From: Tamarix chinensis
Taxonomy: Eukaryota; Streptophyta; Magnoliopsida; Caryophyllales; Tamaricaceae
Assembly (NCBI GenBank): GCA_030549775.1
Contig: CM060174.1
Location: 55,900,444 to 55,964,443 of the forward strand
DNA: 64,000 bases
Direction of reading: 5' to 3'
Position numbers and translations under genes: made by a program. Positions 47,075 to 57,479 of this stretch are shown in pieces. Positions within the stretch are counted from its first letter, which is position 1, and each line of letters begins with the position of its first letter. The notes under the pieces are model-generated. The model saw nothing but the letters and a program-made list of their open reading frames with translations. It had not been told where the DNA came from and searched no databases.

Positions 47075-47640
47075 TCTATATGGCTAACGTTATTGCCTGA
47101 GGTCATGGTGGCAATGGCGATGGACGTGATCCATCGCATCCTCGTAGATTACACTCTGGGTGTCAGATCTTAGAAGGTATAAATTTGGTCTATTACGTTT
47201 AGATTCATCACTATTACCTTAATAATTTTATTATTTCAATGATAAATTTGTATATACATGTTTCAGGTCCTAGGAGGAGGGTTATAGAAATAAATAGGGA
47301 TAGAATGATGTTAGAGGAGTTTGAGAGAAGAGGTAAAAAAAATTTGAGGCGGACTTTGATTTTTTAGGCAAAAACGCTAAATGTGATAGGTCCATATAAT
47401 AAATGGTTTATTAGATGTGTTGGAAATAAGATTGGGACAAAGATACTACTGTGTAGTAGAAATCTCAAATAGAATAAAATAAAAAAGAAATGAGTGAGAT
47501 TATAGCTCACCAAAAACCAACATTTGAGTGATAAAAAGAAAATTAAGATAAATGAGGGCTTTTAGGGCTGCATGGTCTCAAGGTCACCCACCTCCACCAT
47601 CATATCAAGATCAAGATGAAGATGATTGTTAGTTTTTCTG
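47075..47640 (+). pseudogene. CACTA 1 second ORF, possible TNP1/TNPA-like fragment
   Basis: A GGCNATGG/GGTGG-rich start (about 47100-47165: HGGNGDGRDPS) is followed, after an intron-like gap, by GPRRRVIEINRDRMMLEE (47266-47320) and an INVIGPYNKWFIRCVGNKIG-like segment (about 47375-47435). CACTA elements commonly encode a second, DNA-binding protein with a Gly/Arg-rich N-terminus after TNP2. Too little survives to be sure. Confidence 0.4.
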
Positions 47641-47809
47641 TTACTATTAACACGCCATATGTAATAACAATATGTTTGTTTTGCAAATTATGATTATATA
47701 ACAATATTTGTGTTTAAAATCAATTGTTTAGTATATATTATTGACAAATCAAATATTTTTAGGTTTTTCATTTTCTATCATACTTTCGAAAGAAAATATT
47801 ATTGATAAT

Positions 47810-48330
47810 TTGTTAGTAATGAGTACTTTAATACTAATAGAGCTCAAATAAATCATTTATTATCATCAGTATTAAGGCTTAATACGTACGATATATCATC
47901 GGTAATAAGGGAGAAAAATTATTCATTATCATTCGTATTAAGCTTTAATACCGACAATATATCATCGGTATTAAGGAAGAGCAATCGTCGGTGTTAAGAT
48001 CAAATTATTGGTATTAAGGGTTTTCAAATTCAATTTTTTTTTCAAATTTAAATTTCATACCTTCTGTATTAAACTTTAATATTGACGATATATCATCAGT
48101 AATAAGGAGGTCATTTTTTCCCTTATTACTTAATCGTCGGTATTATATCCAACTACGACAAATAAATCGTTAGTATTGAGGCATTATATCGACGATATAA
48201 TTATCATTGGTAATAAGCTTATTACCAACCCACTTGTACTGATGATTTAAAACCGACGAACATCAGTAATATTTATTATCAATGAATATTCTCTTGATAT
48301 AGATGATATAAATCATCGGTATTGAACTAT
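47810..48330. repeat. CACTA 1 right subterminal repeats
   Basis: TTAATACCGACGATATATCATCGGTATTAAGG-like units recur in both orientations up to the right end, mirroring the left array. Confidence 0.85.
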
Positions 48331-48342
48331 ATTCATGTAGTG

Positions 48343-48900
48343 GGAGAAATTAGGGATTTAAGGAGTTAGAAAAGAAAGGGATTAAGTAAAATTGTGGATA
48401 TATATATATAGTGCCCTCATAATGACCTCACAAAAAGCATATAAGAAGTAGCACTAAAAATTTAATTTTAATAGCAGTTATGTTTAGGAGGGCCCAAAGA
48501 TACATTTGGAAAACACATATCTCAAAAAAAAAATATCAACATCAAAGGTTGATGTGACATGTTATCCTTCTTGTTGTTTCCCTAAGCTTCCGCCAAAACG
48601 AATGTCAACCAATCATAAGGAGTTATGCACTTTTGATATTTCGTATAAATCTCATCATTTCTAACCCTACTTCTAGGAATGTTGACCATGTGTACCAATC
48701 ACATTTATAGGTATGAGGAATAACCAAACAATGACATGGTAAAAGCAGTGGTGGTGTTTGATAGAAAAACCACGAGAAAAGACTAATCACAAGGTGTTAA
48801 TCAAGTCCATTTGATCAATGGATCTTAGTCCTTAAGGAACAAGTAAGCTTAAAAACTTGCTCGAGTCGACATATAGATTGGCCTTGATGGTAGATCTAAG
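48343..48900. other. Spacer between CACTA 1 and Cassandra, no gene seen
   Basis: The sequence is of mixed composition with a short TA run at 48401-48411. It continues the sequence left of CACTA 1 (…AAAAGAGGA before 38880). No frame or repeat family was recognised. Confidence 0.5.
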
Positions 48901-49659
48901 TGTAATACCCTCCAAATTGAGCAAAGTGTTATAAGAATTAATATGACTATTTATATCAACATGTTATACCATCATTTTAGTGATTCCATCCTAATAAATC
49001 CACATTTAAGCATGCTGGTCGTGGAGTAATTTTTAAAATGAGTGACCCTCTTAGAAAATTTTGAAAATTTTCTAAACATTTCTCTAGAATTACTTGAGTG
49101 ACCATAAAGTGTACTAAAATAACTCATGTTGATCTTTGGGACCGGCCAATCAATCCAAAAACACTCTAGGGTAGCCTTTGTATGGTCATATCGACTCGGG
49201 TGTTTCAAACTGTATTAGACCAAAACTACGACCGTGAGCTGAACTTGGATGAGTCAGTTAACTACCTAACTGGACAATTTTTGGAATAAACTTTATTGAG
49301 ATTGTTAATGTTTGAGGCGCAACGAGAATGTTGGGTTTCTTTGAGTAGGGGTGAATGTAATACCCCCAAACAAAGGAGTCTTATAATGATTGATATAATT
49401 ACTTATATCAACATGGTATACTATCCTTTTAGTAATTCCCTTCAAAGAACTCTACAGTTAAGTGTGATGGCTGTAGAACAATTTTTAAGATAGGTGATCT
49501 TCTTGAAAATTTTTAAAACTTTTCTAAAAAAATTTCAAAAAGCCCATGAGTGAAGACAAAGCATGCTGAATGAGTTCGTATTGATATATGAGGTTAGCCA
49601 ATCAATCTGAAAGTGTTCCAAGATAGTCACGCATAGTCATATCGACTCGTAGTGCTATA
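48901..49659 (+). mobile_element. Cassandra TRIM, full length
   Basis: Two LTRs, 48901-49207 and 49356-49659, both start TGTAATACCC. A decayed primer site TGTATTAGACC follows the first (49211-49221). A purine-rich GAGTAGGGGTGAA precedes the second. The 148-base middle has no ORF. 5S-like segments lie at about 48985-49060 and 49445-49510 (CAGTTAAGTGTGATGG, ATAGGTGATCTTCTTG in the second). Flanks CTAAG (48896-48900) and TTAAG (49661-49665) are a 5-base duplication with one change. The two LTRs differ clearly from each other, so this copy is old. Cassandra is moved by proteins of other retrotransposons. Confidence 0.93.
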
Positions 49660-49665
49660 CTTAAG

Positions 49666-50016
49666 TTTGCCAATATTAAGATGGGACAATAATATATAAT
49701 GAAAAGTGATGATATATATCTTATACAAATAACCTAATCTCACCCAACCCAGTAAAGTCAAGCAGGGCATCTTGTTGTCACTCATCCTTTACCCTGCACA
49801 AGGACTATAAATAGGAACCTTACCCTCAAATAAAAGAAGAATGCTCATTTACTATGAATTATTACTTAGCCCCCCCCCCCCCAAAACGTTTGATTCCAAG
49901 TATCAACAAAACAAAGCACTTACTTTTTGGTTCAGATACTTTACTATTAAGATGTATCAATGATGTGCTCCTTAAAGCTAAAAGAAAAGGTCAAAAAAAA
50001 AAAAACCTGCAATGAT
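49666..50016. other. Spacer, C homopolymer
   Basis: A run of 13 C lies at 49870-49882. The rest, including CACCCAACCCAGTAAAGTCAA near 49742 and GACTATAAATAGGAAC (TATA-like, 49803-49818), has no linked frame. Confidence 0.45.
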
Positions 50017-50364
50017 CTACTCCTTGTCAGATCTTATCTTGCACTTAAAATCTTTTCCCCACGGTTTACCTATTTCAGTGGTGATAATTGGTGATTGGTG
50101 CCGGTTAATCTTTGTCGAAATCAGTGAAAAGGAAGCAACGTGGAGGTAGCTAGGTGAGAAAACTTTCAGTGTAGCTACTGAAGCTTTCAAATTACCCAAA
50201 GGGACACCGAGAAGTAAAAGGGGTTTGATGGCCAACTCACCTACACTGCCCTCGAAAGCAGCCAAAAGATGGATGCCAAGTGGAGAAACAAAAGGAAACA
50301 ACATTGAAAGCTCTCCCGGCTCCAACTTTATGATCTTCTGGTACATCTGTAAACCCTCAATCAT
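50017..50364 (-). CDS. Hypothetical frame with a possible 106-bp exon, unknown function
   Basis: A 115-codon minus-strand frame of balanced composition lies in the low-repeat island. Within it, 50346 down to 50241 is bounded by a good acceptor (TTTACAG) and a strong donor (TAG followed by GTGAGT). The enclosed peptide begins MYQKIIKLEPGELSML and includes PFVSPLGIHLLAAFEGS. I do not recognise the protein. Whether the frame is one exon, part of a longer gene or chance cannot be told from sequence. It points away from the wall-protein gene at 51078, so the two could share an upstream region of about 0.7 kb. Confidence 0.25.
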   Translation of the reverse strand: MIEGLQMYQKIIKLEPGELSMLFPFVSPLGIHLLAAFEGSVGELAIKPLLLLGVPLGNLKASVATLKVFSPSYLHVASFSLISTKINRHQSPIITTEIGKPWGKDFKCKIRSDKE

Positions 50365-50538
50365 GCATCAATATTTTACACGATGGAATAATAAGGCATG
50401 AGACGATCCCTTAACATTCGATCATTGTAAGCAATAGGAACCGTCCGTAGATATAAAATTTGGTCCGAAGTCACGTACGTACAAAATCAGGTTTAATATA
50501 TGATTCTTGTACATACATGCATGAAAAATAATGGTGCG

Positions 50539-50569
<31 letters not shown>

Positions 50570-51077
50570 CAACAAATAGTCATTTAACTATGGTGGCCGG
50601 TCAACTGAGATGAGATGAGTACGAAATTTGTTAAGAGTGGTTTCCGGAATCTATACGTACAAATCACCAGCAAAAAATAAAGGGGTAAATTTTTTTTTCT
50701 TTCGCACACACTAGTATTCTAGTAACACTAGTCGTAGTAGTAGTTAGGTTTTCCATTTCATTTCCTCCCATCAGGTATTAAATATGATGAGCGTACAAAA
50801 TTTGCATGACCTCAAAGCTCATAGCTCAAAGCTCATCATGAAAGGAGCAGCCTAAAGAGAAAAAGAAAAAGCAATAAAAAAACATTAAAGTTGCTTTCCG
50901 CCCCCTAAGCCGTTAGGTCCCCTCCCCTCCTTTCCTCCACCTTTCTCAGTAGCTAACAACTTAGTCTTAAAAAATACTTCACTCACAGCAAGAAACATAA
51001 CCTCACGGAGCAAAAACAGCACCATTAATTTACTCTTCATCCCCTGTTTCCCTACCGTTCACCGCTTCAGAGCTACC
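50365..51077 (+). promoter_or_regulatory. Upstream region of the wall-protein gene
   Basis: It holds a TA run (50539-50567), an ACGTACGTAC stretch (50474-50483), a direct repeat AGCTCATAGCTCAAAGCTCAT (about 50817-50837) and a pyrimidine patch CCCCTCCCCTCCTTTCCTCC (50918-50938). Pyrimidine patches are common in plant core promoters close to the start. No clear TATA box stands at the usual distance. The likely 5' UTR runs from about 50950 to 51077. Confidence 0.4.
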
Positions 51078-51575
51078 ATGGCAACGAAATTCGGTAAAAT
51101 TATCGCAAATTTAATTCAATTGACTGCAATTCTCAACTTATCAAGGCTGATCACGGCGGAAGACGGTTGCCCATACCCATGCCTGCCACCACCGATAGGC
51201 GGAACCACGACCCCTTCTAAAACGCCACCAAGTACCCAAACAGGGTATAATTACCCACCACCGGATACCCAAACAGGGTACAACTACCCACCACCTGCAG
51301 AGAACTCTCCTCCTTCATCTGGGGATCTACCAAACTATTCTCCCCCATCTGGTTATTCTGGCGACGGCGGTAGTTCCGGCGGCGGGAATGGTTACGGCGG
51401 AATAGCACCGCCGCCCCCTGATCCGATTCTTCCTTATTTTCCTTATTACTTCAAGAACGGACTTCACGGGCAAGGATCTTCTTCGTCATCAACAACAGGG
51501 CCGGGATCGATGGCCCAGATAATCATGGGCGGTGTTATTGTTTCGTGTTTAATTCATATGTTTCTGATGAGTTGA
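51078..51575 (+). CDS. Proline-rich, extensin-like, probably GPI-anchored cell-wall protein
   Basis: A 165-residue intact frame with a good start context (TACCATGGC). Residues 1-27 form a signal peptide ending ..LSRLITA. The mature start has CPYPCLPPP (31-39), then two 11-residue TQTGYNYPPP(D/A) units (53-73) coded by a 33-bp tandem DNA duplication. Ser-Pro-Pro words (77-91), a Gly/Ser-rich spacer (93-109), APPPPDP (110-116) and PYFPYYFK (119-126) follow. The Ser/Gly run (131-144) before a hydrophobic tail (145-165, AQIIMGG..MFLMS) fits a GPI-anchor signal. Pro in such motifs is normally hydroxylated and glycosylated, and the protein would sit at the plasma membrane/wall face. No intron is needed. 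It is the only intact host gene, GC-richer than its surroundings. The precise family role is unknown. Confidence 0.9.
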   Translation: MATKFGKIIANLIQLTAILNLSRLITAEDGCPYPCLPPPIGGTTTPSKTPPSTQTGYNYPPPDTQTGYNYPPPAENSPPSSGDLPNYSPPSGYSGDGGSSGGGNGYGGIAPPPPDPILPYFPYYFKNGLHGQGSSSSSTTGPGSMAQIIMGGVIVSCLIHMFLMS

Positions 51576-52320
51576 TAGGGTATTGTGTTTGTTTCCGATG
51601 AGTTAATCAAATGTGTCGCGGTGAGTAATTAAGAGTGCGAACGCATAATTCTTCTTGATGAAAGCAGAATCAGGAATAGTATCTTAATTTAAGGGTATGA
51701 GTGAGTAATACATTTGCTGCCGCTGCCTGCTAGTTGTACGTAATGGGATATGAAAAGTTCTTTTATTGAATATTGTTTAAGTTAATTTCTTACGTCTTCT
51801 TCTCTTACTTCTGGAATGTCCTTCGGATTTAAATCTCCAGTTGCCGTGCACAATACAAGTGCTTTAATTTCTGTAAACGATTTAATTAGCCGGAGCCCGG
51901 AGGAGGAGAAGATGAAGGGTAATTTCGGCACCCGGCTAGTTTTATCTTGAAGCTACGGGAAGAAAGGCTTATTCATTGTAAGCATTCGGTGGGTTAGGAA
52001 CATGCGGTTGTATTGTCAACTTTGTTATCTATTTTTGTTTGATTGTATTCGGATCCTCAGCCATCCCCGTCCACATGCAATGAGCGTCTCCAATCTTGAC
52101 TTCTAAGTCTTGATCTCCAATTTTGAATTTTGGGGGACTATGTTGGACCCAAAGATGTGTATTTCTAATCATTTTTAACTTTATTTTTGTAGTGAGGGAC
52201 AAACCACTGTAGACGTGCATAGAGGTGTAAATCACTGTACCGCGTGGCTCTCATCGAGTATTTATTTCCTGTAATTAAGAAATATAAACAATAAAGTATA
52301 CGCGCCCCGCCCTGAAATAC
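51576..52320 (+). other. 3' flank of the wall-protein gene
   Basis: TGTTTCYGATGAGTT occurs twice across the stop (51558-51573 and 51589-51605), a small local duplication. No convincing AATAAA stands within 300 bases; ATTGAATATTGTTT (51766-51779) is a possible weak end signal. Past about 51850 the sequence is unique and non-coding. Confidence 0.4.
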
Positions 52321-52334
52321 ATAGTTTGTTACAT

Positions 52335-52560
52335 ACATTCAAGAGAAGACTGTCTTGGTCCATCGGTACAAGGCGTTTGCCTTGTATCCACAGATATAGT
52401 TTCGATCTCCATCTGTCTCGAGATACATTGCAAGCGGTGTAAAGGTAAGTGTGAAAAATTTATTCCTGCCAAAAATTACTAGTTAAAAATTATCTCGTTA
52501 TAGCTAACTGTAATGATAAACACATTTTTTTTAATAATCCTGAGACACATTTACAATTTA
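52335..52560 (+). mobile_element. SINE-like unit, tRNA-derived, copy 1
   Basis: TTGGTCCATCGGTACAAGG (about 52354-52372) fits a pol III A box (TRGYNNANNNG), and TAGTTTCGATCTCC (about 52396-52410) a weak B box. A T-rich end lies near 52525. The same word order (AGA(A)GACTGT/AGATTGTATTGATC, CAC/TGTAGCCACAGA, ATCTC CATCTSTC, TACATTG/TACATAT, GCAAGCGGTGTAAAGGTA/GATTGGTGCAATGGTA) is seen in the split copy at 52639-54570. No flanking duplication was found for this copy. Confidence 0.5.
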
Positions 52561-52620
52561 TTTAAGTCATGTTAACGTATGATAGTACTGACTGTGACAT
52601 TTAAGTAAATATATTTTTAA

Positions 52621-54588
52621 TTAAAAAATATGTTACATTTTATATATAAAATAGTATACACACTCTATCCTAGTATACGACATTCGAGAAAAGATTGTAT
52701 TGATCGAGTCGCACAAGATGGTTGCTCTTAGAGCCGGCAAAAGTTGACCCGACCCGAAAAATCCGACGAATACCGATTCGATCCGTCCGAAATCCGATCC
52801 GATTTTATCCGAATAATTAAAAGCCCGAAATCTATCCGACCCGATTCGATACATATCCGATATCCGATATAACCCGAGAAATTATAAGCCCGAAATGAAC
52901 CCGATCCGACCTGCTACTCACCCGAAATCCGATATAACCCGAAAAACTATAAATCCGAAATGACCCGACCCGATCCATTATTTATCCAAAATCCGATATT
53001 ATCTGAAAAATTATAAATCTATAAAGATTCAACTTGGTACTATCCAAAAATTAATATTAACCCATAACTCAAAATTTTCAAAACTTCATAAAGCATGAAA
53101 TAATATAGATGTGCAACTAATCCATACTAGCACTTACATCAAAATCTAGAAATCATAAAATTTATATCACTTATGTATATACAAATAAAATATCCATCGA
53201 TACCAATATAAAAGTGTAGAAATAAAAGTAGAGAAAAAAAGAAAAACTCTACTATGCCATCTAAATATTAGTTCACTTCTATGATTCCATCTAGTACCAT
53301 AAGATAATAATAGTGCAGCCTTGAACACTATATGTTAGTATCTATATGGTCATACCTTGCAATATAGCACCTATAATATCATAGGAAAGTAGTAAAAATC
53401 TAGAGTGAGAATATTAGTCATTCATTATGAAAATTAAATATTAATATTTTTTATTACATCTACAGTGTTAAATAGTAATAAGTCAATATTAGTTGGTCTT
53501 TTGTCAATAATAGTCATTATTACTTACTTTATCTAATTTTTATCTTATTTTGCTTGATATAATATAATCAAAATATATAATAAAAAAAATTAATGTGTTG
53601 TTACTATTATTTTTGCCATAATTGATATTCATTAATTATTATTATTATTATTGTTATCATTATTTTTGTATTATTATTATTATTATTATTAAAATTATGT
53701 TGATATGATGTGATCAATTTCTTATAAAAATAATATGAGAAACACAACCTTAAAAGCCTTCATTTGTTATCAATTATCAATGATTATTATAAGTTAATAT
53801 TATGTAATGAGCGTATAAGATATAAATATAATATAAACTTAAAATAATACTCGAACTCAATATGACCAAGCTAATAATGGAGTTGAATTATAAGCTACAC
53901 CTTAACATAAAAAGAAAAGTGATACGATTTGAAAACTTTTAAATTTAAAATGTCAAATACATCTCCAAAGATGAAATAATGATAAAAAATTCTAAGGCCC
54001 CAAAACAATTAATATAATAATTCACTTTTAATTTAATAAGATAAATTAAAATAAATGATCTCAAAATAATTAGCTTTTAATAATATCTTGGAATAAAAAA
54101 AATGACACAAGCATGACTTAAATATGAAATAACCTAAATCCAATCTAAATTCGACCCGAAAATATAATAATTCAAATTCACCTGAGCCCGATCCGAACCC
54201 GAACCGAAATTAAAACAACCGAAATTTATCCGAATCCGAGTCCATCCGATCTCAACCAGACCCGATCCGAGACATTAGAATGACCCGAGATTATCCGATA
54301 TTGAGTTGATCCGAATCAAACCCGACCCAGCCCGACCCGACAAAATAATCCGAAATTATCCGAAATCGATATGACCCGATTATCATGTAACCCGATCCGA
54401 TAGTGATCCGACCCGTCCGATTGCCAGCTCTAGTTGCTCTGTAGCCACAGACCGAGGTTTGATTTATATCCATCTCTGCTGTACATATCACGATTGGTGC
54501 AATGGTACATGAATTATTATTTTTTTATAAAAGTGATATTGACATAAATTAGGATTGGAGGTACTGTCTCTTAAAAAATATGTTACAT
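52621..54588 (+). mobile_element. SINE-like unit, copy 2, with exact 18-bp target duplication, split by hAT
   Basis: TTAAAAAATATGTTACAT stands at 52621-52638 and again at 54571-54588. Long duplications of this size are made by target-primed reverse transcription of LINEs and SINEs. Without the hAT element and its 8-base duplication the body is about 220 bases and resembles copy 1 through a degenerate A box (TATTGATCGAGTCGCACAAG) and B box (AGGTTTGATTTAT). The duplication starts with T/A-rich sequence as usual for such sites. Confidence 0.72.
52729..54432. mobile_element. Non-autonomous hAT element, 8-bp TSD GTTGCTCT
   Basis: The 1704-bp element has ends TAGAGCCGGCAAAAGTTGAC and, reversed, TAGAGCTGGCAATCGGACGG, with exact GTTGCTCT duplications at 52721-52728 and 54433-54440. 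Both ends are rich in GACCCGA and ATCCGA words in opposite orientation over about 250 bases, and the middle is A/T-rich. There is no transposase. Frames at 52633-52854 and 54291-54491 lie in the repeats. It inserted into SINE-like copy 2. Confidence 0.95.
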
Positions 54589-54840
54589 CCCTCCCATCTG
54601 CAAGATAATGGTATTTATAAATAAATAAATACAAATCCACCTCAAAATGTGGGTTCATATTCGCGTCCTTCTGCGGCCTCACCAACACCAATCTTGTGCC
54701 TATCTAAATACCACAAAAACAAAGACAAAATAAGAGTTTCGGTCTAGCGCTTCTCTGACCATTGTTCGACCTTATGCTGAACCAGCCTCCACGTTCAGCC
54801 GTCGTCCTTGTCCTTCTTCTATTGTCGTCCTACACTGATT

Positions 54841-55044
54841 ATAAATAAAATTATAATAATCATTATCCTAACAATATTATTTTTATTAAAATTGTTATTA
54901 TCATTTGTAAAAAATAAAAATAACAATAATAAATAACTAAAATTTTATTAATATTACTAATAATAAATATCTTGTTATTAATAATAATCTTAAAATTAAC
55001 AAGAAAGTAATATTAATGATATTATCGCTATCAATAAACTAATA

Positions 55045-55080
<36 letters not shown>

Positions 55081-55146
55081 ATATTTTATTAATATCATTA
55101 TTAATTTTGTAATAATTCATAACAAGAATGAGAATAAGAATAAGAA

Positions 55147-55186
<40 letters not shown>

Positions 55187-56270
55187 ACTACTAATAATAT
55201 TATTAACATTACTAATAATAATAACAATGTTCACATTAATAATATTATTAGAACTAATAATAATAATAATAGTATCATCATTGTCATTTTTTTTATCCAT
55301 CTTATTATAATCATAATTATTTTAAATATTAACGTTAATATGAATATTATTAGTCTTAATACTGGAAGTAGTTTTACTATTTCTAGTGATAGGAATAATC
55401 ATAATAACAATAAAATTATTGATATTATTTATATTGATGTTATTAGTTTTACATAATTGTATATAATATTGTTATTATTAACATTTTTTTCTAAAATAGT
55501 CGTATTATTTCTATTCTTATTCGTACTACTATCATTATAAATAATAATAATAAAAAATTAATAATGTTAATCTTATTGTAATATTTATATCAATATGATC
55601 TAGATGAACAAGAATATGTTTTGAAAATTTAATATTTAATTATCAATTATATAATATATATACACTAACACACTTTTTGAATATTTTTTTTATAGAAAAA
55701 TAAAGATGATTTATATAATAAAAAAATAAATATAGAAAATAAAAAAAATAGTTTTATGAAAATACACGATACTTCATCCATTTTTGAAAAGTCTCAATAT
55801 CACAAAAAATGTTATTAACCCAAACTTAAAACTCTAACCGAAATCAAACTCATCTGGAAATAAGTATATTAGTGCATTAATTTTTTTTTGTATTAATAAT
55901 TAGATAATACAAACTAATAACAATACAAAATATACAAAATTATAGCCAAAAAAGGTTTAAAAAATATTGTAATAATAACAACAACAATGATGATGATATA
56001 AATAATTCAAATAATAAATTTATTATAATTTTCATGCTACGATTTTATTTTTATTTTGTGTAGTTATTAGTTTATATTCTTAAATTATTAATAAAAAATA
56101 AATTAGTACACCAATATACATATTTTCAGATATATATTTTTTTTTTGCGATATCCCTTTCAAAATCATCCACATGACGACTATTATTTTGGTTATCTTGT
56201 TAATATAATTATGACATGATATATATATTAAACACATTACATATACACACAAATTGTGCACTTACGCAAA
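54841..56270. repeat. AT-rich stretch with TAG, TTA and TAA microsatellites
   Basis: AGT runs at 55043-55070 and TTA runs at 55146-55184, with TAA/ATT words throughout. Frames here (55031-55310 both strands) give poly-Asn or poly-Leu and are not genes. No element end is recognised. Confidence 0.8.
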
Positions 56271-56280
56271 CTATATATTG

Positions 56281-57159
56281 CAAAAATCATAATCATTAGT
56301 CTCTCAAATAGTCAATTGTTTGGGTCGACCAACCAAATAGTTGGCATGTGACCCCAGCGGTCTTAGTCTTAGCTTCGACACATCGACCAGTTTGGACCAA
56401 ACCTATCAACTAGTTTCTAAAATAGCTAATTGATTGGGTTGACTAGTCGATTGGTCCTTAACCACTATGAAGGTTTGGCAATGCTTAAACCAATTGACTA
56501 GTCCACACGACTGACTGAGTGTTCATCATGACCAATAAATTGGTCCTTAGAACCTACCAACTAGTCTCGGGTAAAAATGCATTACTTCCCTATTTCTTTC
56601 CAAATGTAGTACATTGAGTTTCCTAATGCGTGTAAGGTAACCTAAGATGCTAGTATCTATTAGTTTACTAGTTTAATTGAATTTAATGATGGATTCAAAT
56701 TAGTAACAATTCATCCTAGTTTGACCTTAACCTAATGATGTAGCAGGTGCATCATCATTCATACATCTAACAAATGTTATGGATATATTTTAGATGTTTC
56801 TTAAAATTATTTGAGGGTTTCTTTTCAAGTTGCAAACATTTTCTCAAATATTTAGACATAAATTGAAGAACCTTGAAAAATTGGTAATTTTGTGCAACCA
56901 AACGAAGCCTTGCTGAGTTTGACAATGTGTTGACAAGTCAAAGATGACAAGATACCATCTTGGACATGGAGAAACATAAATGCAATGTGGGGGTTTGTAA
57001 TTAGTTTGGTTCGACACTAATTAGCTAAGGTTTCCTAAATAGTTTAGATTTGTTCTTAATTAATTCCCTCCTTATCCCAACTTGTAGTTTAGCTTGATGA
57101 CTAGATATTTTGTAGGTTATGCCTATATATATGACATGAATACGACTTTGTATGAGAAT
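56281..57159 (+). mobile_element. Possible LTR-like host of the solo LTR, left part
   Basis: Non-coding sequence with TCGA-centred motifs (AGTCGATTGGTCC, CCAATTGACTAGTCC at 56310-56570) and a TATA-like CTATATATATGAC near 57123. With the solo LTR removed, the right part (62200 on) continues with AATATAATTCTCTTTGTATG, which looks like the transcription start area of an LTR. The ends are not found. Confidence 0.35.
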
Positions 57160-57479
57160 TGTAATCCCCCAAAAATTTCGAAAACCTATATTTTAATAAA
57201 TAACTTTTATTTGGAATACAATTTGCTTTTAAAATTATCTATTTTAATTATTTTATAGATTTTAGAGTAGGTAAATTTGGATAAGAGTATTTAATAAATT
57301 AAAAATAAATATTTTTCTATTTATCATATTATTTTATTTAAATAAATTTCCAAACTAAAATTTTACTAACTTTAACCTTTTAAATTAATATAGTAGATTA
57401 TAATGAATTAAATTATTAAACTAAATAATTTAGCAAGAATATTACATTTTATGATTTTATAAATTATTTTACCTTATTT

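Larger units (their letters stand above)
38880..48342 (+). mobile_element. CACTA (En/Spm) transposon 1, TSD GGA
   Basis: The ends are CACTACAAGAAAAAGG and, reversed, CACTACATGAATATAG. GGA flanks both sides (38877-38879, 48343-48345), the 3-base duplication typical of CACTA. Subterminal arrays of ACCGATGAT/ATCATCGGTATTA line both ends (38895-39660 and 47810-48330). Inside lie remains of a TNP2-type transposase (41341-41930 and 45170-46942) and a second ORF (47075-47640). A second CACTA element splits the transposase. Stops and frameshifts make it non-autonomous now. Confidence 0.93.

Noticed and set aside
46669..47173. Frames overlapping the acidic tail on the minus strand, and the membrane-like frame at 46946-47173
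   Set aside because: The minus frames mirror the Asp-rich tail; the 46946 frame is an AT-rich intron-like segment that gives a hydrophobic string by chance.
55031..55310. Poly-Asn/Ile and poly-Leu frames
   Set aside because: Translations of ATT/TTA and TAG microsatellites.
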